DNA of 64,000 nucleotides. Origin: an uncultured Eubacterium sp. Its GTDB lineage: Bacteria; Bacillota; Clostridia; Lachnospirales; Lachnospiraceae. Of the stretch, positions 1 through 8,011 are shown one piece after another. The stretch lies in the NCBI GenBank assembly GCA_958446835.1, contig CAUCXT010000002.1, forward strand, positions 62,001 to 126,000, in the 5' to 3' direction. The notes under the pieces were generated by a model, which worked only from the letters and a program-made list of their open reading frames with translations, did no database searches and was not told the DNA's origin. The position numbers were made by a program, and so were the translations under genes. Position 1 is the first letter of the stretch. The number at the start of each line of letters is the position of its first letter.

Positions 1-14
1 GAAAGGAGACCGAT

Positions 15-476
15 TTGGAGAAAAAACATTATTTGGGCTTCGAGATTAGGAAGATGGACAATATAATATTCCGTCAGCTTAAGAAGAAGCTTGTGGATGC
101 GGGCTTTGACGAGGTCACGGTCATGCACGGACATATTCTTGGGTATCTGAGCAGACGCAAGGATATGGATGTGTACCAGAAGGACATCGCAGAAGCGTTC
201 GGAATAGGCAAGTCTTCTGTCACGAATATACTACAGCTTATGGAGAAGAAGGGATATCTGGTGTGTCGTACGGATGATAATGATGGGCGGTGCAAGAAGA
301 TAATTCTCACACAAAAGGGTGAGGAGACACATGAGGCTACGGTGAGAGTTATAGATATGCTTCACGAAGAGCTTGAACAGAATGTGACAGAGGAAGAAAA
401 GAAGATTTTTATGAATGTCATTGAAAAAATGAAGAAAAATATTGATGAAATGAATAAGGAGGATGAACAGTGCTAA
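15..476 (+). CDS. MarR-family transcriptional regulator
   Basis: This 153-residue protein has the size and layout of MarR repressors: a winged helix-turn-helix around residues 50-100 (recognition stretch KDIAEAFGIGKSSVTN, wing ending DDNDGRCKKIILT) between helical dimerisation segments. The start is TTG at 15, chosen because AGGAG at 4-8 sits at correct spacing and no better start follows. Its stop overlaps the GTG start of the first ABC exporter gene, so regulator and exporter form one operon. By analogy with other marR-exporter operons it probably represses its own operon and is released by an exported compound; the ligand is unknown. The window begins just upstream, so the promoter is not visible. 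Confidence 0.9.
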   Translation: MEKKHYLGFEIRKMDNIIFRQLKKKLVDAGFDEVTVMHGHILGYLSRRKDMDVYQKDIAEAFGIGKSSVTNILQLMEKKGYLVCRTDDNDGRCKKIILTQKGEETHEATVRVIDMLHEELEQNVTEEEKKIFMNVIEKMKKNIDEMNKEDEQC

Positions 477-2230
477 AGACATTAGGTGCATACATAAAAG
501 AGTACAAGAGAGCCTCCATTGCTACCCCGTTCTTTATGATTCTGGAGGTGCTTATGGAAATGCTCATCCCATATCTGCTCTCATCACTTATCGACAATGG
601 TGTTGAGAAGGGTGATATGAGCTACATACTCATGGTCGGCGGCTGCATGGTAGTGATTGCCATGGTCGGATTGTTTGCCGGAATCATGGGTGGTGTTTAC
701 GGAGCGAAGGCTTCAACAGGTTTTGCAAAGAACTTAAGAAAGGGTATGTTCGACAACATCCAGACCTATGCCTTTTCTAACATTGACAAGTTCAGCACAG
801 CGGGACTTGTGACAAGACTTACAACGGACGTTACAAATGTACAGAATACATACCAGATGCTCCTTAGAATGTGTATGAGAGCTCCGGTGAGCTTGATCTG
901 TGCGATGGCTATGTCATTTATCATCAGTCCGCGAATTGCATTCATATACCTTATCGCACTTGTGATACTTTCATGTATCCTTGCTGTCATCATAGGTCAT
1001 GCGACAAAGTATTTCAATGCGGCATTTCCTAAGTATGATGAGTTAAACGCGAGCGTTCAGGAGAATGTTTCGGCAATCCGTGTTGTCAAGGCTTATGTGC
1101 GTGAGGACTATGAGAAGAAGAAATTCAAGAACGCCAGCAACAATATCTACAAGATTTTTGTAAAAGCAGAAAAGACAGTTGCATACAACAACCCTGTTAT
1201 GCAGGTTACGGTATACACCTGTATCCTCCTTATAAGCTGGGTCGGCGCAAAGATGATTGTCGGTTCGGGCGGTGTGCTTTTAACAACAGGTAAGCTGATG
1301 AGCCTTTTGTCATACTGTATGACAATTCTTATGAACCTTATGATGGTTTCCATGATATTTGTCATGCTTTCCATGAGTATGGCGAGTGCCAAGCGTATCG
1401 CAGAGGTGCTCGATGAGAAGCCGGATATCACCAACCCTGAGAATCCTTGCTATGAGGTAAAGGACGGAGAGATTGTATTTGACCATGTAAATTTCGGCTA
1501 CAACAAGGGTGCCGACAAGAGAGTGTTAAATGATATCAATCTCACAATCAAATCCGGTGAGACAATCGGTATCATCGGTGGAACCGGAAGCTCCAAGTCA
1601 AGCCTTGTAAACCTTATAAGCCGTCTCTACGATGTGGATGAAGGAAGTGTAAAGGTCGGCGGCAAGGATGTAAGGGAGTACGATATTGAGACACTTCGTG
1701 ATGAGGTCAGCGTTGTTCTCCAGAAGAACGTGCTTTTCTCCGGAACCATCTTAGACAATCTTCGCTGGGGCGATAAGAATGCCACTGATGAGGAGTGTAT
1801 GAGAGCATGTAAGTTAGCATGTGCGGATGAATTTATTGAGAAATTCCCGGATAAGTACAACACATATATTGAGCAGGGTGGTACGAATGTATCGGGTGGA
1901 CAGAAGCAGCGTCTGTGTATCGCCAGAGCACTTTTAAAGAAGCCTAAGATACTTATTCTTGATGACAGCACAAGTGCTGTTGATACTGCAACCGATGCAA
2001 AAATCCGTCATGCATTTGCAACGGAGATTGCGCAGACAACGAAGATTATCATTGCACAGAGAATTTCAAGTGTGCAGGGTGCGGACCGCATAATCGTTAT
2101 GGACAACGGACGTATCAACGGAATCGGAACACATGAGGAGCTGCTGGTTTCTAACGCTATATACCGCGATGTATATGAGTCACAGACCGGAGGCAGCGGT
2201 GATTTTGATGAAAACGGAGGTGAAGCATAA
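470..2230 (+). CDS. ABC exporter half-transporter, degenerate-site subunit
   Basis: A 586-residue type IV ABC exporter half: six membrane helices in residues 1-330 and a nucleotide-binding domain after about 340. Walker A is GGTGSSKSS (about 368-376), the signature is VSGGQ (about 472) and Walker B ends ILDDS (about 494-499). The catalytic glutamate after Walker B is aspartate, the mark of the degenerate-site subunit of heterodimeric exporters such as TM287/288, BmrCD and LmrCD. GTG start at 470 with AAGGAGG upstream, overlapping the marR stop. The next gene overlaps by one base and encodes the partner. The likely role is export of drugs, lipids or peptides; the substrate cannot be read from sequence. 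Confidence 0.93.
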   Translation: MLKTLGAYIKEYKRASIATPFFMILEVLMEMLIPYLLSSLIDNGVEKGDMSYILMVGGCMVVIAMVGLFAGIMGGVYGAKASTGFAKNLRKGMFDNIQTYAFSNIDKFSTAGLVTRLTTDVTNVQNTYQMLLRMCMRAPVSLICAMAMSFIISPRIAFIYLIALVILSCILAVIIGHATKYFNAAFPKYDELNASVQENVSAIRVVKAYVREDYEKKKFKNASNNIYKIFVKAEKTVAYNNPVMQVTVYTCILLISWVGAKMIVGSGGVLLTTGKLMSLLSYCMTILMNLMMVSMIFVMLSMSMASAKRIAEVLDEKPDITNPENPCYEVKDGEIVFDHVNFGYNKGADKRVLNDINLTIKSGETIGIIGGTGSSKSSLVNLISRLYDVDEGSVKVGGKDVREYDIETLRDEVSVVLQKNVLFSGTILDNLRWGDKNATDEECMRACKLACADEFIEKFPDKYNTYIEQGGTNVSGGQKQRLCIARALLKKPKILILDDSTSAVDTATDAKIRHAFATEIAQTTKIIIAQRISSVQGADRIIVMDNGRINGIGTHEELLVSNAIYRDVYESQTGGSGDFDENGGEA

Positions 2231-4137
2231 TGCCGGGACCAATGGGAGGAAGACCGCCAAGAGGAGCGAAGCCTACAGTCGCTAATCCTGGAAAGGTATT
2301 TAAAAGAATAATAGGCTTTGTGGCTAAGAATTATCTGCTGCAGTGCATAGTGGTTCTTGTATGTATTGTACTTACTGTATTTTCTACGATACAGGGAACC
2401 ATGTTTATGAAAACACTTATTGACCAGTATATTATGCCGCTCATGCAGCAGAGCGTGCCGGACTACACCGATTTGCTCCACGCCATCATAAGAGTGGCAT
2501 GCTTCTATGCGGTGGGTGTTATAGCAGCCTATGTAAATACAAGAACGATGGTTTACGTTACACAGGGAACCATGAGAAATTTAAGGGATGAGCTTTTTGT
2601 ACACATGGAATCTCTTCCTATAAAGTATTTCGATACACATGCACATGGTGATATCATGTCCATATACACTAATGATGTTGATACACTCAGACAGATGATA
2701 AGCCAGAGTATCCCTCAGCTTATCAACAGCTCAATCACCATCATCGGTGTGCTTGCAAGCATGATTATCCTTAATGTGCCGCTCACACTGTTAACTCTTG
2801 TGCTTGTAGGTCTTATGCTGGTTGTCACAAAGAAAGCTACCGGAATGAGCGGAAAGTACTTCGTAAAGCAGCAGAAGAACTTAGGTGAGGTAAACGGCTT
2901 CATTGAGGAAATGATGGGCGGTCAGAAAGTTGTAAAGGTATTCTGCCATGAGGAGGAGAATATGGAGCGCTTCGACAAGATCAACGAAGAACTCTGCGAC
3001 AGCTCCTACAATGCGAATAAGTTTGCCAATATCTTAGGACCTATCAATGCACAGATTGGTAACATCAGCTACGTTATCATTGCGATAGTCGGAGGTGCGC
3101 TTGCACTCGGCGGAGTGGGTGGATTTACACTTGGAGGTCTTGCAAGCTTCCTCACCTTCAACAAGAGTCTTAACATGCCTATCAATCAGGTGAGCATGCA
3201 GTTTAACAGTATCATCATGGCTCTTGCAGGTGGTGACAGAATATTCAAGCTTCTCGATGAAACTCCTGAGGTTGACGATGGCTATGTTACACTTGTAAAT
3301 GCAGTTAAGGATGGCAATACGATAAAGGAGAGCGAAAAGCGTACAGGAATGTGGGCTTGGAAGCACTACCACAAGGATACAGGCGTTACCGACTACAAGG
3401 AATTGAAGGGTGATGTGGTGTTCGATGATGTGGATTTTGGTTACAATCCGGATAAGATAGTTCTCCACAACATAAAGATGTTCGCTGAGCCGGGTCAGAA
3501 GATTGCCTTTGTAGGCTCGACCGGAGCAGGTAAGACGACAATAACCAATCTTATCAACCGCTTTTATGATATTCAGGATGGTAAAATCCGTTACGATGGA
3601 ATCAACATCAACAAGATTAAGAAGGACGATCTGAGAAAGTCCCTCGGTATCGTTTTGCAGGACACACATCTTTTCACCGGAACGGTTATGGAGAATATCC
3701 GCTACGGCAAGCTCGATGCTACGGATGAGGAAGTGTACGCTGCGGCAAAGCTTGCCAACGCGGACAGCTTTATCACCAAACTCTCCGACGGCTATAACAC
3801 AATGCTCACCGGCGACGGCGCCAACCTAAGCCAGGGTCAGAGACAGCTCCTTGCCATCGCAAGAGCAGCCATCGCAGACCCACCTGTGCTCATCCTCGAT
3901 GAGGCAACCTCCTCAATCGATACGCGAACAGAGAAGATGGTTCAGGACGGCATGGATAAGCTCATGCACGGCAGAACAACCTTCGTCATCGCGCACAGAC
4001 TCTCAACCGTAAAGAACAGTGATTGTATCATGGTTCTTGAGCAGGGACGTATTATTGAGAGAGGAACCCATGATGACCTTATAGAGCAGAAGGGTAGATA
4101 TTACCAGCTTTATACGGGGAATAATATTGCGGGGTAA
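2230..4137 (+). CDS. ABC exporter half-transporter, consensus-site subunit
   Basis: A 635-residue ABC exporter half with a membrane domain (about 30-340), a roughly 50-residue insert of the LmrD/BmrD type before the nucleotide-binding domain, Walker A GSTGAGKTT (about 428), a degenerate signature LSQGQ (about 533) and a canonical Walker B with catalytic Glu (ILDEATSS, about 553-560). The altered signature here complements the Asp-for-Glu change in the upstream subunit: together they predict one hydrolytic and one degenerate ATP site. ATG at 2230 overlaps the previous stop (TAATG), indicating translational coupling. A strong terminator follows at 4224-4269. Confidence 0.93.
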   Translation: MPGPMGGRPPRGAKPTVANPGKVFKRIIGFVAKNYLLQCIVVLVCIVLTVFSTIQGTMFMKTLIDQYIMPLMQQSVPDYTDLLHAIIRVACFYAVGVIAAYVNTRTMVYVTQGTMRNLRDELFVHMESLPIKYFDTHAHGDIMSIYTNDVDTLRQMISQSIPQLINSSITIIGVLASMIILNVPLTLLTLVLVGLMLVVTKKATGMSGKYFVKQQKNLGEVNGFIEEMMGGQKVVKVFCHEEENMERFDKINEELCDSSYNANKFANILGPINAQIGNISYVIIAIVGGALALGGVGGFTLGGLASFLTFNKSLNMPINQVSMQFNSIIMALAGGDRIFKLLDETPEVDDGYVTLVNAVKDGNTIKESEKRTGMWAWKHYHKDTGVTDYKELKGDVVFDDVDFGYNPDKIVLHNIKMFAEPGQKIAFVGSTGAGKTTITNLINRFYDIQDGKIRYDGININKIKKDDLRKSLGIVLQDTHLFTGTVMENIRYGKLDATDEEVYAAAKLANADSFITKLSDGYNTMLTGDGANLSQGQRQLLAIARAAIADPPVLILDEATSSIDTRTEKMVQDGMDKLMHGRTTFVIAHRLSTVKNSDCIMVLEQGRIIERGTHDDLIEQKGRYYQLYTGNNIAG

Positions 4138-4223
4138 AATGAATTAAGTAAGCATGGAAACAAGATTTTAAGAGAAAACAGAATGGTGCCTGCATAGTTA
4201 AGACATCCGGTTATAGTTTACAG

Positions 4224-4269
4224 AAAAAAGATTCTGACTTTATATAATATATAGTCAAAATCTTTTTTT
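4224..4269 (+). terminator. Rho-independent terminator after the ABC exporter operon
   Basis: Arms 4224-4239 and 4252-4268 pair with one mismatch around a 12-base AT-rich loop; the left arm is A-rich and the right ends in a run of seven T. It lies 90 bases after the exporter stop and before the promoter of the next gene. Confidence 0.8.
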
Positions 4270-4286
4270 GTTTCCGTAAATTTTTG

Positions 4287-4315
4287 TTGTTTATCAAGAA
4301 AATATATAGTATTAT
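4287..4315 (+). promoter_or_regulatory. SigA-type promoter of the XRE regulator
   Basis: TTGTTT (4287-4292), a 17-base spacer, then TATTAT (4310-4315). Transcription would start near 4322, which makes the ATG at 4322 nearly leaderless and favours a later start codon for the regulator. Confidence 0.6.
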
Positions 4316-4363
4316 TCATATATGCCAATGATGATATTCATATATATGAACGAGGCGAAACGG

Positions 4364-4729
4364 ATGCTTATAAGTGAAAGAATATTTAAGTTAATAAAAG
4401 AAAAAAAGATGACGCAGAAAGATTTTGCGGAACGGGTTGGAATTGCCGGCAGTACTGTGAGTGAGTGGAAGAAAAAGAAAACTAATCCATCGTCAGATAA
4501 GATTATGGATATTTGTAGTGTGTTGGGGGTAACGCCTGAGCAATTACTTACCGGTAATGGAATAGATAAGAATAGTGAAGATAGCGAGAATTTTAATGGC
4601 GGATACATAACGCAGTATGATATGAGAATTATTGAAGCATTTCATGAAATGGATGAAGAACGGAAAAAGAGATTGCTGGCTTATGTAGATGCACTGAAAG
4701 CATTGGAAAATATGGAAAAAAACGTATAG
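4364..4729 (+). CDS. XRE-family helix-turn-helix regulator
   Basis: The protein carries a Cro/CI-type helix-turn-helix at residues 3-56 (MTQKDFAERVGIAGSTVSEW core), followed by a short acidic tail with no recognisable sensor domain. In-frame ATGs exist at 4322, 4346 and 4364. I chose 4364 because GAGG (4352-4355) is spaced for it and the domain begins there; the first ATG coincides with the predicted transcription start. It stands 75 bases upstream of the HicAB pair on the same strand but has its own promoter, as does hicAB. It may control itself, the toxin-antitoxin genes or a lost element. Confidence 0.82.
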   Translation: MLISERIFKLIKEKKMTQKDFAERVGIAGSTVSEWKKKKTNPSSDKIMDICSVLGVTPEQLLTGNGIDKNSEDSENFNGGYITQYDMRIIEAFHEMDEERKKRLLAYVDALKALENMEKNV

Positions 4730-4761
4730 AATAAATATTGTATTTTTCAAAAGATATGGCA

Positions 4762-4790
4762 TTGACGTACGTGTAAGTACGTGTTACTAT
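4762..4790 (+). promoter_or_regulatory. hicAB promoter with repeated operator-like spacer
   Basis: TTGACG (4762-4767), a 17-base spacer, TACTAT (4785-4790). The spacer is a direct repeat TACGTGT-AAG-TACGTGT, and the same bases give an inverted repeat ACGTAC/GTACGT (4765-4770 and 4777-4782). Repeats between -35 and -10 are a natural operator for autoregulation by the antitoxin (inference). Confidence 0.7.
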
Positions 4791-4803
4791 AAAGGGGAGA
4801 AAT

Positions 4804-4992
4804 ATGAAGGTAAGCGAACTTGTAAAGATGATTTTAAAAAGTAAAAAATGTCATTTTGTTGAGCATGGAAAAGAGCATGACAGATGGCACAGTGACATTA
4901 CAGGTAAGGACTTTATGATTCCGAGGCATTCTGCAAGAGAAATACCCACAGGCACAGCTAATAGAATATTGAAGGATGCGGGTATTAGATAA
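4804..4992 (+). CDS. hicA: HicA-family mRNA interferase toxin
   Basis: A 62-residue protein of normal HicA length with a dsRBD-like fold pattern and the family's conserved histidine (GKEHDRWHSD, about 21-30). The C-terminal half matches the HicA consensus (MIPRHSAREIPTGTANRILKD). HicA toxins cleave mRNA in a translation-independent way and are neutralised by HicB. AGGGGAG lies five bases before the ATG. The antitoxin gene follows after 40 bases, the usual hicA-hicB order. Confidence 0.9.
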   Translation: MKVSELVKMILKSKKCHFVEHGKEHDRWHSDITGKDFMIPRHSAREIPTGTANRILKDAGIR

Positions 4993-5032
4993 AGTGGAGT
5001 GCTTAATTTAGAAAAAGGAGGATTTTACTGTT

Positions 5033-5428
5033 ATGAATAGATATTCATATCCGGCAGTTTTTACACCTGAAGAAAATGGTGCATATTCCGTAAATTTCCC
5101 TGATTTGGAGGGTTGTTATACATGTGGTGACAATTTGGCGGATGCAATTATGATGGCAGAGGATGCACTGGCATTTACACTGTATGGTTATGAAAAAGGC
5201 GGAAAAGAGATTCCGAAGCAGTCCGCACCGGCAGATATTGCTTTGGAAGAGGGAGAATTTGTCAATTTTATTGCATGTGATACACTATACTATAGAAAAA
5301 AACATTGCAATACAGCGGTAAAGAAAACACTTACCATTCCTGAATGGCTCAATGAGGAGGCAATCGCGATAGGGGTGAATTTCTCCCAGGTTCTTCAGGA
5401 GGCACTTATGAGTAAGCTGAATTTATGA
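5033..5428 (+). CDS. hicB: HicB-family antitoxin
   Basis: A 131-residue antitoxin. Residues 3-60 form the HicB partial RNase H-like fold (YPAVFTPEENGAYSVNFPDLEG, then GDNLADAIMMAEDAL). The C-terminal 40 residues (KKTLTIPEWLNEEAI...FSQVLQEALMSKL) look like a ribbon-helix-helix DNA-binding domain, so the protein can both bind HicA and repress the promoter at 4762-4790. AAGGAGG precedes the ATG, at rather long spacing. The pair looks intact, with no stop or shift in either gene. Confidence 0.9.
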   Translation: MNRYSYPAVFTPEENGAYSVNFPDLEGCYTCGDNLADAIMMAEDALAFTLYGYEKGGKEIPKQSAPADIALEEGEFVNFIACDTLYYRKKHCNTAVKKTLTIPEWLNEEAIAIGVNFSQVLQEALMSKLNL

Positions 5429-5453
5429 GTAGCACCACAGCTTAAAGATGGTC

Positions 5454-5482
5454 TGTACAATTGAGCCGGTTTTTACTATAAT
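5454..5482 (+). promoter_or_regulatory. Promoter of the Xaa-Pro aminopeptidase gene
   Basis: TGTACA (5454-5459), a 17-base spacer and a perfect TATAAT (5477-5482). Transcription should start at about 5489-5491, directly at the base of the hairpin at 5491-5519. Confidence 0.65.
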
Positions 5483-5490
5483 ATGTGCAT

Positions 5491-5519
5491 GGGACATAGG
5501 TGTCAGACACCTGTGTCCC
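5491..5519 (+). promoter_or_regulatory. Near-perfect 29-base palindromic hairpin at the transcript 5' end
   Basis: Arms 5491-5503 and 5507-5519 are 13 bases each with a single G-T type mismatch and a 3-base centre (core AGGTGTCAGACACCT). It sits between promoter and ribosome-binding site, so it would cap the mRNA 5' end. There is no T run, so it is not a simple terminator. It could stabilise the mRNA, be a protein-binding operator, or be a single REP-like element. Confidence 0.7.
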
Positions 5520-5545
5520 AATATATAGAAATGAGGTGTAATCAC

Positions 5546-7339
5546 ATGAGTACAGTGGTCGAGAGACTTGGCGCGCTGCGCGCACTTATGAAAGAGAAGA
5601 ATATTCAGGCATACATTATATGTACTGATGATTTCCACGGCTCCGAGTACGTTGGAAGTTATTTTAAGGCTAGAGCTTTTATGTCCGGATTTACAGGTTC
5701 GGCGGGAACACTTGTGGTGCTTCCGGATGAGGCAGGACTGTGGACGGACGGAAGATATTTCCTTCAGGGAGCGGCACAGCTTGAGGGCAGCACAATCACC
5801 CTTATGAAGATGGGTGAGGAAGGCGTTCCTACGATAGCAGAATATCTTGCAGAGAAGCTTGCAGACGGAAGCAATATAGGTTTTGACGGAAGAACTGTAA
5901 CAGATGCTTTCATGGGAAGAATTACAGAGAGCATTAAGGGAAGAAATATGTCCTATATATGTGGTGAGGACCTTGTCGATAAGGTGTGGACGGACAGACC
6001 TGCCCTTTCTAAGGAGCCTGTATGGGAGCTTTCTGTTGAGTATGCAGGCATGAGCCGCGAGGAGAAGCTTGCGAAGATTCGTGAGACTATGAAGAGGGAG
6101 GGCGCAGACCTTCTTGTGCTCACCGCGCTTGACGATATTGCATGGCTGTTAAATCTCCGCGGAAACGATGTAGCATACAATCCGGTATTTTTATCATATA
6201 TGACAATGACTGCCGACAGCGCAGTTCTTTATCTTGACGAGAGCATTTTAAATGCCGACATCAAGGGCAAATTAGCTGCCGATGGCATTGAGCTTAGAAA
6301 GTATAACGATATTTACAGCGACTTGAAGAAGGTGAATAAGGACGCAGTCGTTCTTGTTGATAAGGTTACAGCGAACTTCCTTATCGTTCATTCACTTCCA
6401 AACGCAGCCAATGTAAGAGCGGAGCAGAGCCCTGTTGTGCTTCCTAAGGCAATCAAGACTGTTGCCGAGAGGGAGAATGAGAAGAAGGCTCATGTTAAGG
6501 ATGGAATGGCAGTCACACATTTCATGTACTGGCTTAAGAAAAATGTGGGTAAGCTTGACATAACAGAGATGAGCGCCGCAGTACAGCTTGACGAGTTCAG
6601 AAAGAAGCAGCCGGGATATCTTGGAGAGAGCTTTGACCCGATTATGGGCTATGGTCCTCACGGTGCCATCGTCCATTACTCAGCGACGGAGGAGACGGAT
6701 GCCAAGCTTGAAGCTAGAAGCTTCCTTCTTGCAGATACAGGCGGACATTACTATGAGGGAACAACCGATATAACAAGAACAATGGCTCTTGGTGAGCTTA
6801 CGGATGAGGAGAAGAAGGTGTTTACACTTGTTCTCAAGGGTCATCTTAACCTTGCAAATGCAAAGTTCCTGTACGGCGCAAGAGGGGAGAATCTTGACTA
6901 CATCGCGCGTGAACCGCTTTGGAGAAACGGCATGGACTACAAGCATGGTACAGGCCACGGCGTTGGCTATCTTCTCAATGTGCATGAGCGCCCTAACAGT
7001 ATCAGAACCCAGATAGCGCCTAGCGGACCTTCTGCAGTGCTTGAGGAGGGCATGATTACATCCGATGAACCGGGAATGTACATTGCAGGCAAGTTCGGAA
7101 TAAGACATGAGAACCTTGTCCTCTGTGTAAAGAAAGAAAAGACAGAGTACGGACAGTTCATGGGCTTTGAGCCTCTTACGATGGTTCCGTTTGACCTTGA
7201 CGCTGTCGATGTATCATACATGACTGCTGAGGAAAAGGACAGATTAAACGCATACCACGCGAAGGTATTTGCTGCAATCAGCCCTGATTTTGAGGGTGAG
7301 GAGCTTGAGTGGCTTAAGAACGCTACAAGGGCAATATAG
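5546..7339 (+). CDS. Xaa-Pro aminopeptidase (M24B, three-domain type)
   Basis: A 597-residue metallopeptidase that removes N-terminal residues preceding proline. Two creatinase-like N-terminal domains (about 1-305) precede the pita-bread catalytic domain. The five metal ligands are visible: Asp about 394 (LLADTGG) and about 408 (GTTDITRT), His about 472 (HGTGHGVGY), Glu about 508 (SDEPGMY) and about 522 (IRHENL). Length matches the eukaryotic APP1-like long form. An in-frame ATG at 5483 falls inside the -10 box, so the start is ATG 5546 behind GAGGTG. No signal peptide; cytoplasmic. It stands alone as a transcription unit. Confidence 0.93.
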   Translation: MSTVVERLGALRALMKEKNIQAYIICTDDFHGSEYVGSYFKARAFMSGFTGSAGTLVVLPDEAGLWTDGRYFLQGAAQLEGSTITLMKMGEEGVPTIAEYLAEKLADGSNIGFDGRTVTDAFMGRITESIKGRNMSYICGEDLVDKVWTDRPALSKEPVWELSVEYAGMSREEKLAKIRETMKREGADLLVLTALDDIAWLLNLRGNDVAYNPVFLSYMTMTADSAVLYLDESILNADIKGKLAADGIELRKYNDIYSDLKKVNKDAVVLVDKVTANFLIVHSLPNAANVRAEQSPVVLPKAIKTVAERENEKKAHVKDGMAVTHFMYWLKKNVGKLDITEMSAAVQLDEFRKKQPGYLGESFDPIMGYGPHGAIVHYSATEETDAKLEARSFLLADTGGHYYEGTTDITRTMALGELTDEEKKVFTLVLKGHLNLANAKFLYGARGENLDYIAREPLWRNGMDYKHGTGHGVGYLLNVHERPNSIRTQIAPSGPSAVLEEGMITSDEPGMYIAGKFGIRHENLVLCVKKEKTEYGQFMGFEPLTMVPFDLDAVDVSYMTAEEKDRLNAYHAKVFAAISPDFEGEELEWLKNATRAI

Positions 7340-7943
7340 AACCGTTATACAGTGCCTCAAGCTCCGGTCTGCACTGTAAGAAGATATTGCCGAGGAACGG
7401 GTCAAAATGGCTGCCGAGGGAATCCTTTATTATGCCGAATGCGGTATCGTAGGAGTAGGCTTCCTTGTAGCAGCGCTTGCTCACAAGCGCATCGAACACA
7501 TCCGCAAGTGCCATGATTCTGGCTTCAAGAGGAATGTCCTTGCCGGATAAGCCCTCAGGGTAGCCGCTTCCGTCCCATTTCTCATGGTGGTAGTGGGCAA
7601 CATTCTTGGCAAGCTCTACAAAATCGTCATTTTCCACGCCGCGCAGGATGTTCTCAACAATCGCGGCGCCTTCCGCCGCATGGCGCTTCATCTGGGAGTA
7701 TTCCTCGTTGGTGTAGCGCCCCTGCTTTTGCAGGATACTGTCCGCTATGGCAATCTTTCCAAGGTCATGCATAGGGGCGGCTTTTGAAAGCATCTGAAGG
7801 AAATCCGGGGTGATACCAAGCGGCTCACAGTACGGCATAAGTCTTTTGGAAAATATATCTATGACAGCACTGGTACGCTTTATGTGACCGCCTGTGCTGT
7901 TGTCGCGGCTTTCAACCATCGTAGCCATGCCGAGAACCATCAT
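7323..7943 (-). CDS. HD-GYP domain (C-terminal part of a frameshifted sensor protein)
   Basis: This reading frame encodes an HD-GYP phosphodiesterase domain: HDLGKI (about 59-64) supplies the HD metal pair and HHEKWDGSGYP (about 116-126) the extended motif. The family degrades cyclic di-GMP. The frame stays open upstream to about 8030 and reads sensibly there (RQNNYLNAIKNYN..., a coiled-coil linker) although no start codon with a ribosome site exists. The upstream gene stops in another frame at 8012. Together they look like one protein of about 550 residues split by a one-base deletion. If expressed from the internal ATG at 7943 it would be a soluble domain without its sensor. Confidence 0.8.
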   Translation of the reverse strand: MMVLGMATMVESRDNSTGGHIKRTSAVIDIFSKRLMPYCEPLGITPDFLQMLSKAAPMHDLGKIAIADSILQKQGRYTNEEYSQMKRHAAEGAAIVENILRGVENDDFVELAKNVAHYHHEKWDGSGYPEGLSGKDIPLEARIMALADVFDALVSKRCYKEAYSYDTAFGIIKDSLGSHFDPFLGNIFLQCRPELEALYNGSILPL

Positions 7944-8011
7944 ATCCTTTATGTGCGAAATGTCGGCGGTTTTTATGGCAACTTCATTTTTTAAGTCTTT
8001 ATTATAATTTT

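Noticed and set aside
3034..3669. 211-codon minus-strand frame inside the second ABC gene, and similar long antisense frames elsewhere
   Set aside because: These are shadows of strongly biased genes on the other strand; their products look cysteine- and histidine-rich and match no fold.
5423..5638. Small reading frame on the minus strand across the pepP leader
   Set aside because: It is a by-product of the palindrome and promoter region, with no ribosome site and no protein-like composition.
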